A DNA stretch of 64,000 bases from Erwinia_E haradaeae_B (GTDB lineage Bacteria > Pseudomonadota > Gammaproteobacteria > Enterobacterales > Enterobacteriaceae). Where the stretch lies: the NCBI RefSeq assembly GCF_900698985.1, contig NZ_LR217730.1, forward strand, positions 558,001 through 622,000. Reading direction: 5' to 3'. Below, in pieces: positions 39,259 to 48,625 of the stretch (the stretch's first letter is position 1; each line of letters begins with the position of its first letter). The position numbers were made by a program, and so were the translations under genes. A model generated the notes under the pieces. That model ran no database searches. It was not told where the DNA came from and was given only the letters and a program-made list of their open reading frames with translations.

Positions 39259-40334
39259 TCTTTCTAGAAGAATATTTAGTTATGTTTTATTCTGGTTTTA
39301 CTGCTCTTTCTGATATAATTTTTCGTTTTATTTGTAGTTTTTTTACTTCTCTTTGTGTATCTTTGTGGATCGGTCGTCGTATGATTTTTTATCTTAAAAA
39401 ACTATCATGTCGTCAAATTATACGCATGGATGGCCCAAAGACCCATTTTAATAAAAACGGTACACCAACAATGGGTGGTATTATAATCTTAGTAGCTATT
39501 AGTATGTCAGTATTTTTTTGGGCTGATCTATGTAACATATATATCTGGTTGGTGATGTTTGTTTTGTTGAGTTATGGTATTATTGGTTTTATAGATGATT
39601 ATAAAAAAATAGTACATAAAAATACTGTGGGATTACCAGCACGCTGGAAATACATTTGGCAATCGGTGATTGCTTTATTAGTTTCTATAGTGATGTATAT
39701 AATAGGTAGAGAAACATACACTACTTTTTTAGTTTTACCATTTGTTAAAAGTATTATACACCAATTAGGTGTATTCTATTTTTTAATAACGTATCTTGTC
39801 ATCGTAGGAACCAGCAATGCCGTTAACATCACTGATGGATTGGATGGTTTAGCAATTATCCCTACTGTATTTATCGCGATAGGACTAGCTATAGTAGCTT
39901 TTGCAACAGGGACTGAAAAATATGCTTCTTATCTACATATTCCTTATATAGCAAATATTAGTGAGTTAGCCATTATTTGTGCTGCAATTTTTGGAGCTGG
40001 CTTAGGTTTTTTATGGTTTAATACCTACCCTGCGCAAATATTTATGGGTGATATTGGCTCTCTTGCTTTAGGTTCCACGCTTGGTGTTATAGCAATATTA
40101 TTGCGCCAGGAGTGTCTACTTCTTATAATGGGTGGAGTTTTTTGGATAGAAACAGCATCGGTAATACTACAGGTTGGCTATTTTAAATGGTGTGGTCAGC
40201 GTATTTTTCGTATGGCCCCTATACATCATCATTATGAGTTAAATGGCTATCCAGAGCCTCGTATTATTGTTCGGTGTTGGATTATTTCACTCATTTTACT
40301 TTTAATTAGTTTAGTGACCCTTAAGATAAGATGA
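39252..40334 (+). CDS. mraY: Phospho-MurNAc-pentapeptide transferase
   Basis: Inner-membrane enzyme joining phospho-MurNAc-pentapeptide to undecaprenyl phosphate to give lipid I. I start at ATG 39252 (MLVFLEEYLVMFYSGF), matching E. coli MLVWLAEHLVKYYSGF, with GGAG upstream; the protein then has exactly 360 residues, as in E. coli. Conserved Asp motifs are seen in GFIDDYKK and NITDGLDGLA, the Mg-binding FMGDIGSLALG is intact, and so is the APIHHHYE loop. Ten hydrophobic helices fit the known fold. The stop overlaps the murD start as ATGA. Confidence 0.96.
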   Translation: MLVFLEEYLVMFYSGFTALSDIIFRFICSFFTSLCVSLWIGRRMIFYLKKLSCRQIIRMDGPKTHFNKNGTPTMGGIIILVAISMSVFFWADLCNIYIWLVMFVLLSYGIIGFIDDYKKIVHKNTVGLPARWKYIWQSVIALLVSIVMYIIGRETYTTFLVLPFVKSIIHQLGVFYFLITYLVIVGTSNAVNITDGLDGLAIIPTVFIAIGLAIVAFATGTEKYASYLHIPYIANISELAIICAAIFGAGLGFLWFNTYPAQIFMGDIGSLALGSTLGVIAILLRQECLLLIMGGVFWIETASVILQVGYFKWCGQRIFRMAPIHHHYELNGYPEPRIIVRCWIISLILLLISLVTLKIR

Positions 40335-41653
40335 GCGTGAATAATTATACAGGCATAAAAGTCGTTATTATTGGTTTTGGTCTTACGGGTACCTCATGTG
40401 TGGATTTTTTTCTGACACGTGGCGTGATGCCGCGTGTCATAGATACGCGCATTACACCTCCATTATTAAATCTTTTACCAAAAAATATTGAATATTGTCT
40501 AGGTGAGATCAATAATGTTTGGTTACTAAATGCTGATCTGATTATCATTAGTCCTGGTGTTTCTCCTTTACAGCCATCTCTTATAGCAGCTGCACAGGCA
40601 GGCATTAAAATTATTAGTGATATCGAGTTGTTTTGTCGTGAAACACAGATTCCAATTGTTGCTATCACCGGATCTAATGGTAAAAGCACTGTTACATCTT
40701 GGGTAGGTAAAATCGCTCAATCTATGGGATGGACAGTTGGAATAGGTGGTAATATTGGTGTTCCTGCCCTTAGGTTGCTACAGAAACCCGCACAATTATA
40801 TATTTTAGAATTATCTAGTTTTCAACTTGAAAGAACCTATAGCCTGCAGGCACTAGCAGCAACTATCTTGAATGTAACTGAAGATCATATGGATCGATAT
40901 CCATTGGGTATACAGCAATATTGTTCTGCTAAACTGCGTATTTATAAAAACGCTTCGATTTGTCTAGTGAATGCTGATGACGCAAAAACTATACCAGTAC
41001 GTCATTCTCATTCATGTCATCGTAGTTTTGGGGAAAACACTGGCGATTATCATTTTCAGAATCAGAATAACAGTACCTGGTTGCATGCTTTAGGAGAAAA
41101 CGTATTGAATATTAATGAAATGCGCATTATTGGTAAGCATAATTTTACTAATGCACTAGCTACGCTAGCCTTAGCAGATGCACTAAATATCCCGAGAAGT
41201 ATCAGCTTATCTTCACTGACTAGCTTCAAAGGTCTAGAGCATCGATTTCAGATTGTACATCAAAATAATGGTGTTCAGTGGATTAATGACTCTAAATCTA
41301 CCAATGTTGGCAGTACATCTGCAGCACTAAATAGCGTAGAACCTGATGGGACCTTATGGTTATTGCTAGGCGGAGACAGTAAGTCATCTAATTTAAAACC
41401 ACTCAGAAAGCCCCTTCAGAAAAAAAACCTTCGTATTTACTGTTTTGGTCGTGATAGGGTTAAATTAGCACAATTACGTCCAGATATTACAGTACAGACT
41501 GAAACTATGCCTGAAGCTATGATCGAAATCGCCTTAAAAGTACAACCTGGAGATATAGTGCTATTAGCGCCAGCCTGTTCTAGCTTCGATCAGTTTACTA
41601 ATTTTGAAGAACGTGGTGCCTTATTTACTAAAATAGCACAAACAGTTGGCTAA
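40331..41653 (+). CDS. murD: UDP-MurNAc-L-Ala:D-glutamate ligase
   Basis: Adds D-Glu as the second stem-peptide residue. 440 residues (E. coli 438). Rossmann-like N-terminal domain with VVIIGFGLTGTSCVDFF, P-loop TGSNGKSTVTSW (about 112-123), LELSSFQLE, NVTEDHMDRYP and WINDSKSTNVG, which contains the catalytic Lys-Ser-Thr. The start ATG overlaps the TGA of mraY by 4 bases. ftsW begins 79 bases after the stop. Confidence 0.96.
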   Translation: MSVNNYTGIKVVIIGFGLTGTSCVDFFLTRGVMPRVIDTRITPPLLNLLPKNIEYCLGEINNVWLLNADLIIISPGVSPLQPSLIAAAQAGIKIISDIELFCRETQIPIVAITGSNGKSTVTSWVGKIAQSMGWTVGIGGNIGVPALRLLQKPAQLYILELSSFQLERTYSLQALAATILNVTEDHMDRYPLGIQQYCSAKLRIYKNASICLVNADDAKTIPVRHSHSCHRSFGENTGDYHFQNQNNSTWLHALGENVLNINEMRIIGKHNFTNALATLALADALNIPRSISLSSLTSFKGLEHRFQIVHQNNGVQWINDSKSTNVGSTSAALNSVEPDGTLWLLLGGDSKSSNLKPLRKPLQKKNLRIYCFGRDRVKLAQLRPDITVQTETMPEAMIEIALKVQPGDIVLLAPACSSFDQFTNFEERGALFTKIAQTVG

Positions 41654-41732
41654 TGCTTATAGCGTGTATTAGATTAGTTCGTTTTGTAATTTTTTATGCA
41701 TAACTTAGACAATCAGCCTCAGGAATTATAAA

Positions 41733-42860
41733 ATGAATATACTGTTGCTATATGACCGTACTTTACTATGGTTAACATTTGGTTTAACAGTCATAGGGTT
41801 AATAATGGTAACATCAGCCTCAATGGCAATCAGTCAGCGCCTAGTAGAAGACCCTCTACTTTTTGCTAAGCGTGATGCATTGTATTTGTTATTATCTCTT
41901 GGGTTTTCTAGAATTACGTTATGCATTCCTATGAGTTTCTGGCAGCGATTTAGTGGTATTATGTTACTCATGGCAATAGTACTACTACTTTTAGTTCTGG
42001 TAACAGGTAATTCAGTTAATGGTGCAATTCGCTGGCTTTCACTAGGGCCTGTTAGTATACAACCTGCAGAATTATCTAAATTATCGTTATTCTGTTATCT
42101 ATCTAACTATTTGGCACGAAAATCTCATGAGGTTCGGAATCATTTTTGGGGGTTTTTTAAACCTATGGGTGTTATGCTAATACTGGCGGTGTTGTTATTA
42201 GCGCAACCAGATTTAGGGACTGTAGTAGTCCTTTTTATTACTACACTTTCTATATTATTTTTAGGAGGCGCAAAAGTATGGCAATTTTTAGCGATTATTA
42301 GCTCTGGTATTGCTGCTATTAGCATTTTAATTGTGACAGAACCATATCGCATACGACGAATAATTTCTGTCTGGAACCCATGGGGTGATCCGTTTGGAAG
42401 CGGTTATCAACTTACTCAATCTTTAATGGCATTTGGCCGAGGCGAATTATTAGGACAGGGGCTAGGTAACTCAATACAAAAGTTGGAGTATCTTCCAGAA
42501 GCTCATACAGATTTTATATTTTCCATTATTGGCGAAGAATTGGGTTATATTGGTGCTTTTGCAGGATTAACCATGCTGTTTCTTGTCTCATTTCGTGCAA
42601 TGTTTATTGGTCGAGACGCATTAAAGGTTAATCAATGTTTTTCTGGTTTTCTTGCATGTGCGATTGGCATTTGGTTTAGTTTTCAAACGCTGGTAAATGT
42701 TGGAGCTACAGCCGGCATGTTGCCAACTAAAGGTTTAACGCTGCCATTGATTAGTTATGGTGGGTCAAGCTTGCTCATTATGTCAACAGCTATTGTGTTT
42801 TTATTACGAATCGATTATGAAATACGTTTAACAAAAACTCAGGCCTTTAAACGAGGATAA
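41733..42860 (+). CDS. ftsW: Septal peptidoglycan polymerase FtsW
   Basis: SEDS-family glycosyltransferase polymerising lipid II at the septum with FtsI. The 375 residues match E. coli FtsW (414) from its residue 43 on (LYDRTLLWLTFGL); the N-terminal cytosolic part is missing, as is common in short forms. Ten hydrophobic helices; SEDS blocks GSGYQLTQSLMAFGRGE, LEYLPEAHTDFIF, GEELGYIGA and LPLISYGGSSLL are present, with the catalytic Asp region in QPDLGTVVV. AGGA lies before ATG. murG starts 3 bases after the stop. Confidence 0.95.
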   Translation: MNILLLYDRTLLWLTFGLTVIGLIMVTSASMAISQRLVEDPLLFAKRDALYLLLSLGFSRITLCIPMSFWQRFSGIMLLMAIVLLLLVLVTGNSVNGAIRWLSLGPVSIQPAELSKLSLFCYLSNYLARKSHEVRNHFWGFFKPMGVMLILAVLLLAQPDLGTVVVLFITTLSILFLGGAKVWQFLAIISSGIAAISILIVTEPYRIRRIISVWNPWGDPFGSGYQLTQSLMAFGRGELLGQGLGNSIQKLEYLPEAHTDFIFSIIGEELGYIGAFAGLTMLFLVSFRAMFIGRDALKVNQCFSGFLACAIGIWFSFQTLVNVGATAGMLPTKGLTLPLISYGGSSLLIMSTAIVFLLRIDYEIRLTKTQAFKRG

Positions 42861-42863
42861 TGA

Positions 42864-43930
42864 ATGACTAACAAAAAACTCATGGTAATGGCTGGTGGTA
42901 CCGGTGGGCATATTTTTCCGGGTTTAGCTGTGGCTAATTATCTCATAAAATTGGAATGGAAAATTCTTTGGTTAGGTACCGCTGAAAGAATGGAGTCATA
43001 TTTAGTTCCTAAACATGGTATTGATATTGAGTTTATACGGATTCGGGGGCTACGCAATCAAAAAATTTTAAGCTTACTATCATCATCAGTGAGAATCTTG
43101 TATGCTTGGCATCAAGCACGAAAAATTATTCAAGCATGGAAGCCAGATGTGGTATTGGGGATGGGAGGTTATGTATCCGGTCCAGGTGCCTTAGCAGCTT
43201 GGAGTTGTGGTGTGCCTCTAATACTTCATGAACAAAATGGTATTGCTGGGTTAACTAATCAGTGGTTATCTAAATTACCAGTAAAGTCATACAAGCGTTT
43301 CCAGGAGCGCTTGATTCTGCAGAAGTTGTAGGAAACCCAATACGTGAAGATCTTTTAGCGCTACCTGAACCGTCTGTACGTTTTTCGGGGCGTAAAGGTG
43401 CAATCCGCGTACTAATTCTGGGAGGCAGTCAAGGCGCAAGCATATTAAATCAGATTATGCCTCAAGTAGCCGCGGAGATGGGTGAAAAGATTAAGCTATG
43501 GCATCAAGTTGGAAAGGACTCTCTAAATATAGTAAACAAAGATTATGCTAAACTGAATTGTTTACCTTATATAGTATCAGAATTTATTGACGATATAGCA
43601 GCTGCCTATTCTTGGGCAGATGTAGTAATCTGTAGATCGGGTGCTATGACTGTTAGTGAAATTTCTGCTGTAGGTCTTCCAGCAATCTTTGTTCCTTTTC
43701 AACATAAGGATCGTCAGCAATACTGGAATGCATTACAATTAGCGAGAATTGGTGGTGCGATTATTTATGAACAGAAGGAATTTACTGCTGATATAGTATC
43801 ACAGACCTTAGCAGCATGGGATCGTAATAAGCTTTTGATAATGGCTGAGAAATCTCGCTCTATAGCTATATTAGATGCAACCACGCGCGTGTCCTCTGTA
43901 ATAAGAAATGCAGTACGTCAATATCCTTAA
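42864..43930 (+). pseudogene. murG: UDP-GlcNAc:lipid I GlcNAc transferase, split by one frameshift
   Basis: MurG adds GlcNAc to lipid I to make lipid II on the inner face of the membrane. The reading is intact from ATG 42864 for 140 codons (MAGGTGGHIFPGLAVANYL, VLGMGGYVSGPGALAAW, LHEQNGIAGLTNQWLSKLPV), then stops matching and ends at TAG. Correct sequence resumes one base back, from AAA 43283: KVIQAFPGAL, EVVGNPIR, LGGSQGASIL, FIDDIAAAYSWADVVICRSGA and FVPFQHKDRQQYWNALQL, to TAA at 43930. Putting the two frames together gives exactly 355 residues, the E. coli length, with no other defect. One base is missing near 43281-43284. As all neighbouring wall genes are intact, this could be a sequencing error, a very young mutation, or a rescued reading. 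No classic slippery heptamer is seen there. Confidence 0.9.
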
Positions 43931-44007
43931 ATTATATATAATATATACATTTATATAAAATATGTTTATCTAAAAATCTCAACACAAAAGATGACTGGCG
44001 GTACAAA

Positions 44008-45453
44008 ATGACGAATGCTAAACCAGTGAGTGTATTGCGTGCCATTACATCTAAAATGCGTTACTTTCAGCATATTCATTTTGTTGGTATTGGTGGTTCT
44101 GGGATGAGCGGAATTGCTACAATTTTAGCACAAGAAGGTTATACAATCAGTGGTTCAGAATTAATGCCCAACGTGATCACACAATACTTAAAGACGATTG
44201 GAGTGACAATATTCTGTCATCATTACTCAGAAAATATAAAAAATTCTAATCTAGTAGTGATATCAAGCGCCATATCAGAGGATAACCCAGAGGTAGTGGC
44301 TGCACATAGAGCAAATATTCCGGTCATTCGACGTGCAGAAATGCTATCAGAGTTAATGCGATTCCGATATGGAATTACCATTTCAGGTACACATGGAAAA
44401 ACAACCACTACTGCTATGATTGCATGCATATATGAAGAAGGTGGTTTAGACCCTACATTAATTAATGGAGGGGTAGTAAAAGCAATTGGCACTAACGCTC
44501 GTCTTGGAAAAAGTTGCTATTTGATTGCTGAAGCAGATGAGAGTGATGCGTCATTGCTTTGTTTACAACCAATCTTAGCTGTGATTACAAATATTGAAGC
44601 TGATCATCTAGATACTTATCAGGGTAGTTTTTACAAACTTAAACAGACTTTTATCAAATTTTTACATAATCTTCCGTTTTATGGAAGGGCTATTTTATGT
44701 ATTGATGATGAAGTTATTCGTAGTATTATACCGCATATAAAACGTAAAATTATAACCTACGGATATAGCAAAGATGCTGATATACAAGTTCTAAACTATC
44801 AATATGATAAAGGAAAAAGTTACTTTACCTTGATACGTCAGAATAAACCAGTAATGGAAATTACCTTAAATATTCCTGGATTGCATCATGCTCTTAATGC
44901 AGCTGCTGCTGTAGCAGTAGCAGCTGAAGATGGAATTTCCGATGCAGATATTATTTGTGCCTTGCAGAATTTTCAAGGGGTTAGTCGACGTTTTGATATA
45001 CTAGGTGAGTATTCATTAGATCAAGTAAATGGTTGTACAGGTACAGTTATACTTATTGATGATTATGGCCATCATCCAACAGAAATAAATGTTACTATTA
45101 AAACTATACGGTCTATGTGGCCGGATAGAAACTTGATTATGATTTTTCAGCCACATCGTTATACCCGTACTCGTGATTTACATTTTGATTTTACTAATGT
45201 TTTATCTCAGGTGGATGAGTTGATAATGCTAGAGGTATATTCTGCTGGTGAGTCTCCAATCAGTGGAGCAGATAGTAATTCATTATGCTGTTCTATTCGT
45301 GACTATAAAAAATTAAATCCAATTTTAATATCTAATCATAACCAAGTGCTAAAAAATCTTCTTCCGCGATTAACGGGAAACAATCTTGTTTTAGTGCAAG
45401 GTGCTGGAGATATAGAGACTATTGCCTATGAGATTTCTAGAGCGCTATCATAA
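44008..45453 (+). CDS. murC: UDP-N-acetylmuramate:L-alanine ligase
   Basis: Adds the first stem-peptide residue, L-Ala. 481 residues against 491 in E. coli; the missing part is the charged E. coli C-terminal tail. Blocks seen: HFVGIGGSGMSGIA (nucleotide-sugar domain), SGTHGKTTTTAM (P-loop, about 130-141), EADESDASLL, TNIEADHLDTY, DDYGHHPTE and FQPHRYTRTRDL. It follows murG after 77 bases and precedes ddlB by about 35 bases, the standard dcw order. Confidence 0.96.
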   Translation: MTNAKPVSVLRAITSKMRYFQHIHFVGIGGSGMSGIATILAQEGYTISGSELMPNVITQYLKTIGVTIFCHHYSENIKNSNLVVISSAISEDNPEVVAAHRANIPVIRRAEMLSELMRFRYGITISGTHGKTTTTAMIACIYEEGGLDPTLINGGVVKAIGTNARLGKSCYLIAEADESDASLLCLQPILAVITNIEADHLDTYQGSFYKLKQTFIKFLHNLPFYGRAILCIDDEVIRSIIPHIKRKIITYGYSKDADIQVLNYQYDKGKSYFTLIRQNKPVMEITLNIPGLHHALNAAAAVAVAAEDGISDADIICALQNFQGVSRRFDILGEYSLDQVNGCTGTVILIDDYGHHPTEINVTIKTIRSMWPDRNLIMIFQPHRYTRTRDLHFDFTNVLSQVDELIMLEVYSAGESPISGADSNSLCCSIRDYKKLNPILISNHNQVLKNLLPRLTGNNLVLVQGAGDIETIAYEISRALS

Positions 45454-45489
45454 AGGTTAATGTTTGATTAATTTTCAAAGGAGATTATG

Positions 45490-46410
45490 ATGGTTGGAAA
45501 AGTAGCAGTTTTAATGGGAGGCTGCTCTTCAGAACGAGAGATCTCTCTATTATCAGGGCAGGAAGTTTTAAATGGCCTAAGAGACATCGGATTCGATGCT
45601 CATCCTATAGATACAAGCAATTTTCCAATTTGTCAATTAAAACAAGAGGGATTTATTAAAGCTTTTATTGCATTGCATGGACGAGGTGGTGAAGACGGTA
45701 CAATTCAGGCCGTATTGGAATATCTTAAAATTCCTTATACTGGAAGCGGGGTATTGGCTTCATCTTTAAGTATAGATAAAATACAGAGTAAATATTTATG
45801 GAAAGGTTATGGTTTGTCAACATGTCCTTTTATTTCATTAAATCAATCACAAATGAATGGAAATTTATCTGACCAAGTAAGAAAAAATCTCAGTCATCTA
45901 GGGCTACCTGTGTTTGTAAAACCTAATCGTGCAGGATCTAGTCTAGGTGTCTCACGTGTTAACTGCATGTCAGATTTAGAGCCAGCATTAATAAAAGCTT
46001 TTCATTATGATGAAGAAATATTAATAGAGGCATTTTTAAACGGTGATGAATATACTATCGGCGTTATTGGTCAAACAGTTCTACCATCACTGCGTATTCA
46101 ATGTTCTAGAGAGTTTTATAGTTATCATGCGAAATACATTGCGAATGATACTAAATATTTCTGTCCATCAGGTCTAAGTATTGAACAAGAAGAGGATTTA
46201 AAATCCCTAAGTCTTGCAGCATGGAATGCACTTGGCTGTATAGGCTGTGGTCGTGTTGATGTGATGACAGACGCCGCTGGTCGTTTTTATTTGCTAGAGG
46301 TGAACACTTCTCCGGGAATGAGTAATCGCAGTTTAGTACCGATAGCAGCTAGAAAAGCAGGGATAAGTTTTTTAGAACTCATAGGGCGCATCCTGGATTT
46401 AGCGAATTAA
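45490..46410 (+). CDS. ddlB: D-alanine:D-alanine ligase B
   Basis: ATP-grasp enzyme making the D-Ala-D-Ala used by MurF. Two ATG codons follow each other at 45487 and 45490; the AAAGGAG at 45477-45483 is 6 nt from the second and only 3 from the first, and the second gives 306 residues, the E. coli length. Motifs: LMGGCSSEREISLLSG, ALHGRGGEDGTIQ, YTGSGVLASSLSIDK, the ATP-grasp lysine region VKPNRAGSSLGVS, GRVDVM and LLEVNTSPGM. In E. coli ftsQ follows directly; here an empty gap does. Confidence 0.96.
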   Translation: MVGKVAVLMGGCSSEREISLLSGQEVLNGLRDIGFDAHPIDTSNFPICQLKQEGFIKAFIALHGRGGEDGTIQAVLEYLKIPYTGSGVLASSLSIDKIQSKYLWKGYGLSTCPFISLNQSQMNGNLSDQVRKNLSHLGLPVFVKPNRAGSSLGVSRVNCMSDLEPALIKAFHYDEEILIEAFLNGDEYTIGVIGQTVLPSLRIQCSREFYSYHAKYIANDTKYFCPSGLSIEQEEDLKSLSLAAWNALGCIGCGRVDVMTDAAGRFYLLEVNTSPGMSNRSLVPIAARKAGISFLELIGRILDLAN

Positions 46411-47299
46411 CATGATAGATAAAATTTTAAGATTAACCTATAAAATACATTGATATACATTAATATTTAATTTAGTAATTATTAAACACTTCACGAAACC
46501 TAATGATACTATGTATCATCATCAGGATAATACAAATAGTACACAAAGGAATTATATAATTAAACCCCTAATTAATTAAAAGCTAACACTTAATGGATAT
46601 TAAAATATAACATATTTATTATTTCTGTAAAATAAAAAAATAAATATCTAAAGATGAAGCCTTGCTTATAATAAATCTGTGTAATATAACACTTATCGTT
46701 TTGTGTGAACTCAATGCACAATTTTTCTAAAGAGCATGAATATTTTATGAATGAATTAGATTCTTTATGTATAGAATAAATCGATCTATATATATGTATA
46801 TTTTTATTAAAAAGTAATACATACGAATAAAAATTTATTATAACTGTAGACCGATGCATCATAGTAATACTTGCTTTCTGAACTGAAAAAAAATAAGTAA
46901 TTCATAGTCTTTATTAAATTATTTTTACTATTTTAAACAACGTACAGAGCAGAAAAAGTTTTGTATTGATTTTCTAATCACATTAGTCTTGTGGCGTCAA
47001 AGAAATATTTAATAAAGAGTATAATAATTTAGAAATAAAGCATGATTTTCATACGTAATGACATAATTATTGATTAGGAATGGGCATTTCATATAATAAC
47101 ATTATAACTCTATAAGAATATTAAGGTGTTGTCTTTAAATATATCTATTTCAGGTAGCACAGAAAGGCATAGTACATACATATGTTATTTATGCAAGCTC
47201 TGGTGCTATTATTCTCCCCAGAAGTGAATTGCCTTATGGTTCTCATGATTAGGTCACTCAGTAGTTTTTATCATATAGTGATGCATAGGTTAAAGAGCA
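46411..47299. other. Gap at the place of ftsQ
   Basis: The gap of 889 bases between ddlB and ftsA is close to the length of an ftsQ gene. Nothing but a short C-terminal likeness (see 47139-47252) is left. A 90-codon minus-strand frame at 46590-46862 is made of AT-rich words and looks spurious. Confidence 0.55.
47139..47252 (+). pseudogene. ftsQ: Possible remnant of the ftsQ C-terminus
   Basis: An open frame of 37 codons ends with TAG 47 bases before ftsA. It reads ...TYVIYASSGAIILPRSELP..., which can be set against the E. coli FtsQ end SYVDLRYDSGAAVGWAPLP with one small gap, preceded by a Gln/Lys/Gly stretch in both. Position, strand and the size of the gap fit ftsQ, which joins the divisome in the inner membrane. 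The likeness is short and could be chance; no membrane helix or POTRA domain is readable upstream. Confidence 0.35.
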
Positions 47300-48556
47300 A
47301 TGATCAAATTAATAGATAAAAAACTGTTAGTAGGTTTAGAGATAGGTACTACAAAAATTGTAACAATAGTAGGGGAAGTTTTACCTGATGGTATGATAAA
47401 TGTCATTGGAATCGGGGAATCTTTATCTCGTGGCATGGATAAAGGTGGTGTCAATAATCTTGAGTTAGTAGTGCAGTGTGTAAAAAAAGCAATCAATCAA
47501 GCTGAATTAATGGCAGACTGTCAGATTGAATCTGTTTATCTAGCTTTATCAGGACAACACATTAGCTGTCAAAATGAGATAGGAATTGTGCCTATTTCTG
47601 AGGAAGAGGTTACGCAGGAAGACGTAGATACTGTTGTGCATACCGCCCAATCTGTTCGCATGCGTGATGAGCACCGTATCCTTCATGTCATTCCACAGGA
47701 ATATGCTATCGATTATCAGGAGGGAATTAAAAATCCAGTTGGCCTGTCTGGTGTGCGTATGCAAGCTAAGGTACACCTCATCACATGCCATAATGATATG
47801 GCAAAAAATATTGTTAAAGTGGTATCCCGCTGTGGGTTAAAGGTAGATCAATTAATTTTTGCTGGTCTAGCATCTAGCTTAGCAGTATTAACTGAAGATG
47901 AGAGAGAATTAGGAGTTTGTATAGTAGATATTGGCGGTGGAACTATGGATATAGCTATATATACCAATGGCGCCTTACGTTACAGTAAAGTGATCCCATA
48001 TGCAGGGTATATTGTCACTAGCGATATTGCTTATGCTTTCGGAACCCCTCCCGCTGATGCAGAAGCTATTAAATTAAGTAAGGGGTGCGTAGTAGAATCT
48101 CTTACTGTTGAAGATGAAATTGTTGAAGTGCCAAGTGTAGGAGGACGTTTACCCCAAAATCTTCAACTTAAAACACTTACGGAAATTGTTGAGTTACGTT
48201 ATACAGAATTACTTAACTTAGTCAATGATGAAATTTTACAATTCCAAAATAGTTTATCTAAAAACAATGTAAAGTATCATCTTGCAGCAGGTATTGTTCT
48301 CACTGGTGGGGCTTCGCAAATCAACGGTCTAGCGGCATGTGCGCAGGGTGTGTTTCATGCGAAAGTGCGTATTGGGCACCCGATTTATATTTCTGATTCA
48401 ATAAAAACTATACAAGGATCATCTTATTCAACAGTAGTGGGTTTATTGCATTACGGCAAAGAATATCGAATGAATAATCAAAAATCCATGAAGCAAAGAT
48501 CTTCAGTAAACATATGGCTAAAAAAAATTAATCGATGGTTAAAAAAAGAGTTTTAA
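47300..48556 (+). CDS. ftsA: Cell division protein FtsA
   Basis: Actin-like ATPase that tethers FtsZ to the inner membrane. 418 residues against 420 in E. coli. ATPase-fold blocks LVGLEIGTTKIVTIVGE, the 1C-domain stretch VYLALSGQHISCQNE, VDIGGGTMDIAIY and IVLTGGASQINGL are conserved. The C-terminal amphipathic helix that binds the membrane is kept (VNIWLKKINRWLKKEF). AGAG precedes ATG. ftsZ follows after 69 bases. Its usual upstream partner ftsQ is missing. Confidence 0.96.
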   Translation: MIKLIDKKLLVGLEIGTTKIVTIVGEVLPDGMINVIGIGESLSRGMDKGGVNNLELVVQCVKKAINQAELMADCQIESVYLALSGQHISCQNEIGIVPISEEEVTQEDVDTVVHTAQSVRMRDEHRILHVIPQEYAIDYQEGIKNPVGLSGVRMQAKVHLITCHNDMAKNIVKVVSRCGLKVDQLIFAGLASSLAVLTEDERELGVCIVDIGGGTMDIAIYTNGALRYSKVIPYAGYIVTSDIAYAFGTPPADAEAIKLSKGCVVESLTVEDEIVEVPSVGGRLPQNLQLKTLTEIVELRYTELLNLVNDEILQFQNSLSKNNVKYHLAAGIVLTGGASQINGLAACAQGVFHAKVRIGHPIYISDSIKTIQGSSYSTVVGLLHYGKEYRMNNQKSMKQRSSVNIWLKKINRWLKKEF

Positions 48557-48625
48557 TCGTTTAAATAGGAATTATTTTTATCTTTTTAGTAACCTTAAAA
48601 GAATAGCATGTAATGGAGCGATATT

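Noticed and set aside
40345..40689. 114-codon frame opposite murD
   Set aside because: Shadow of murD; no independent support.
43275..43290. Programmed -1 frameshift signal in murG
   Set aside because: No slippery heptamer and no evident downstream stem at the right distance; a missing base is simpler.
46590..46862. 90-codon minus-strand frame in the ddlB-ftsA gap
   Set aside because: Made of Ile, Tyr, Phe, Asn and Lys as expected from random AT-rich DNA; no ribosome site; no likeness to any family.
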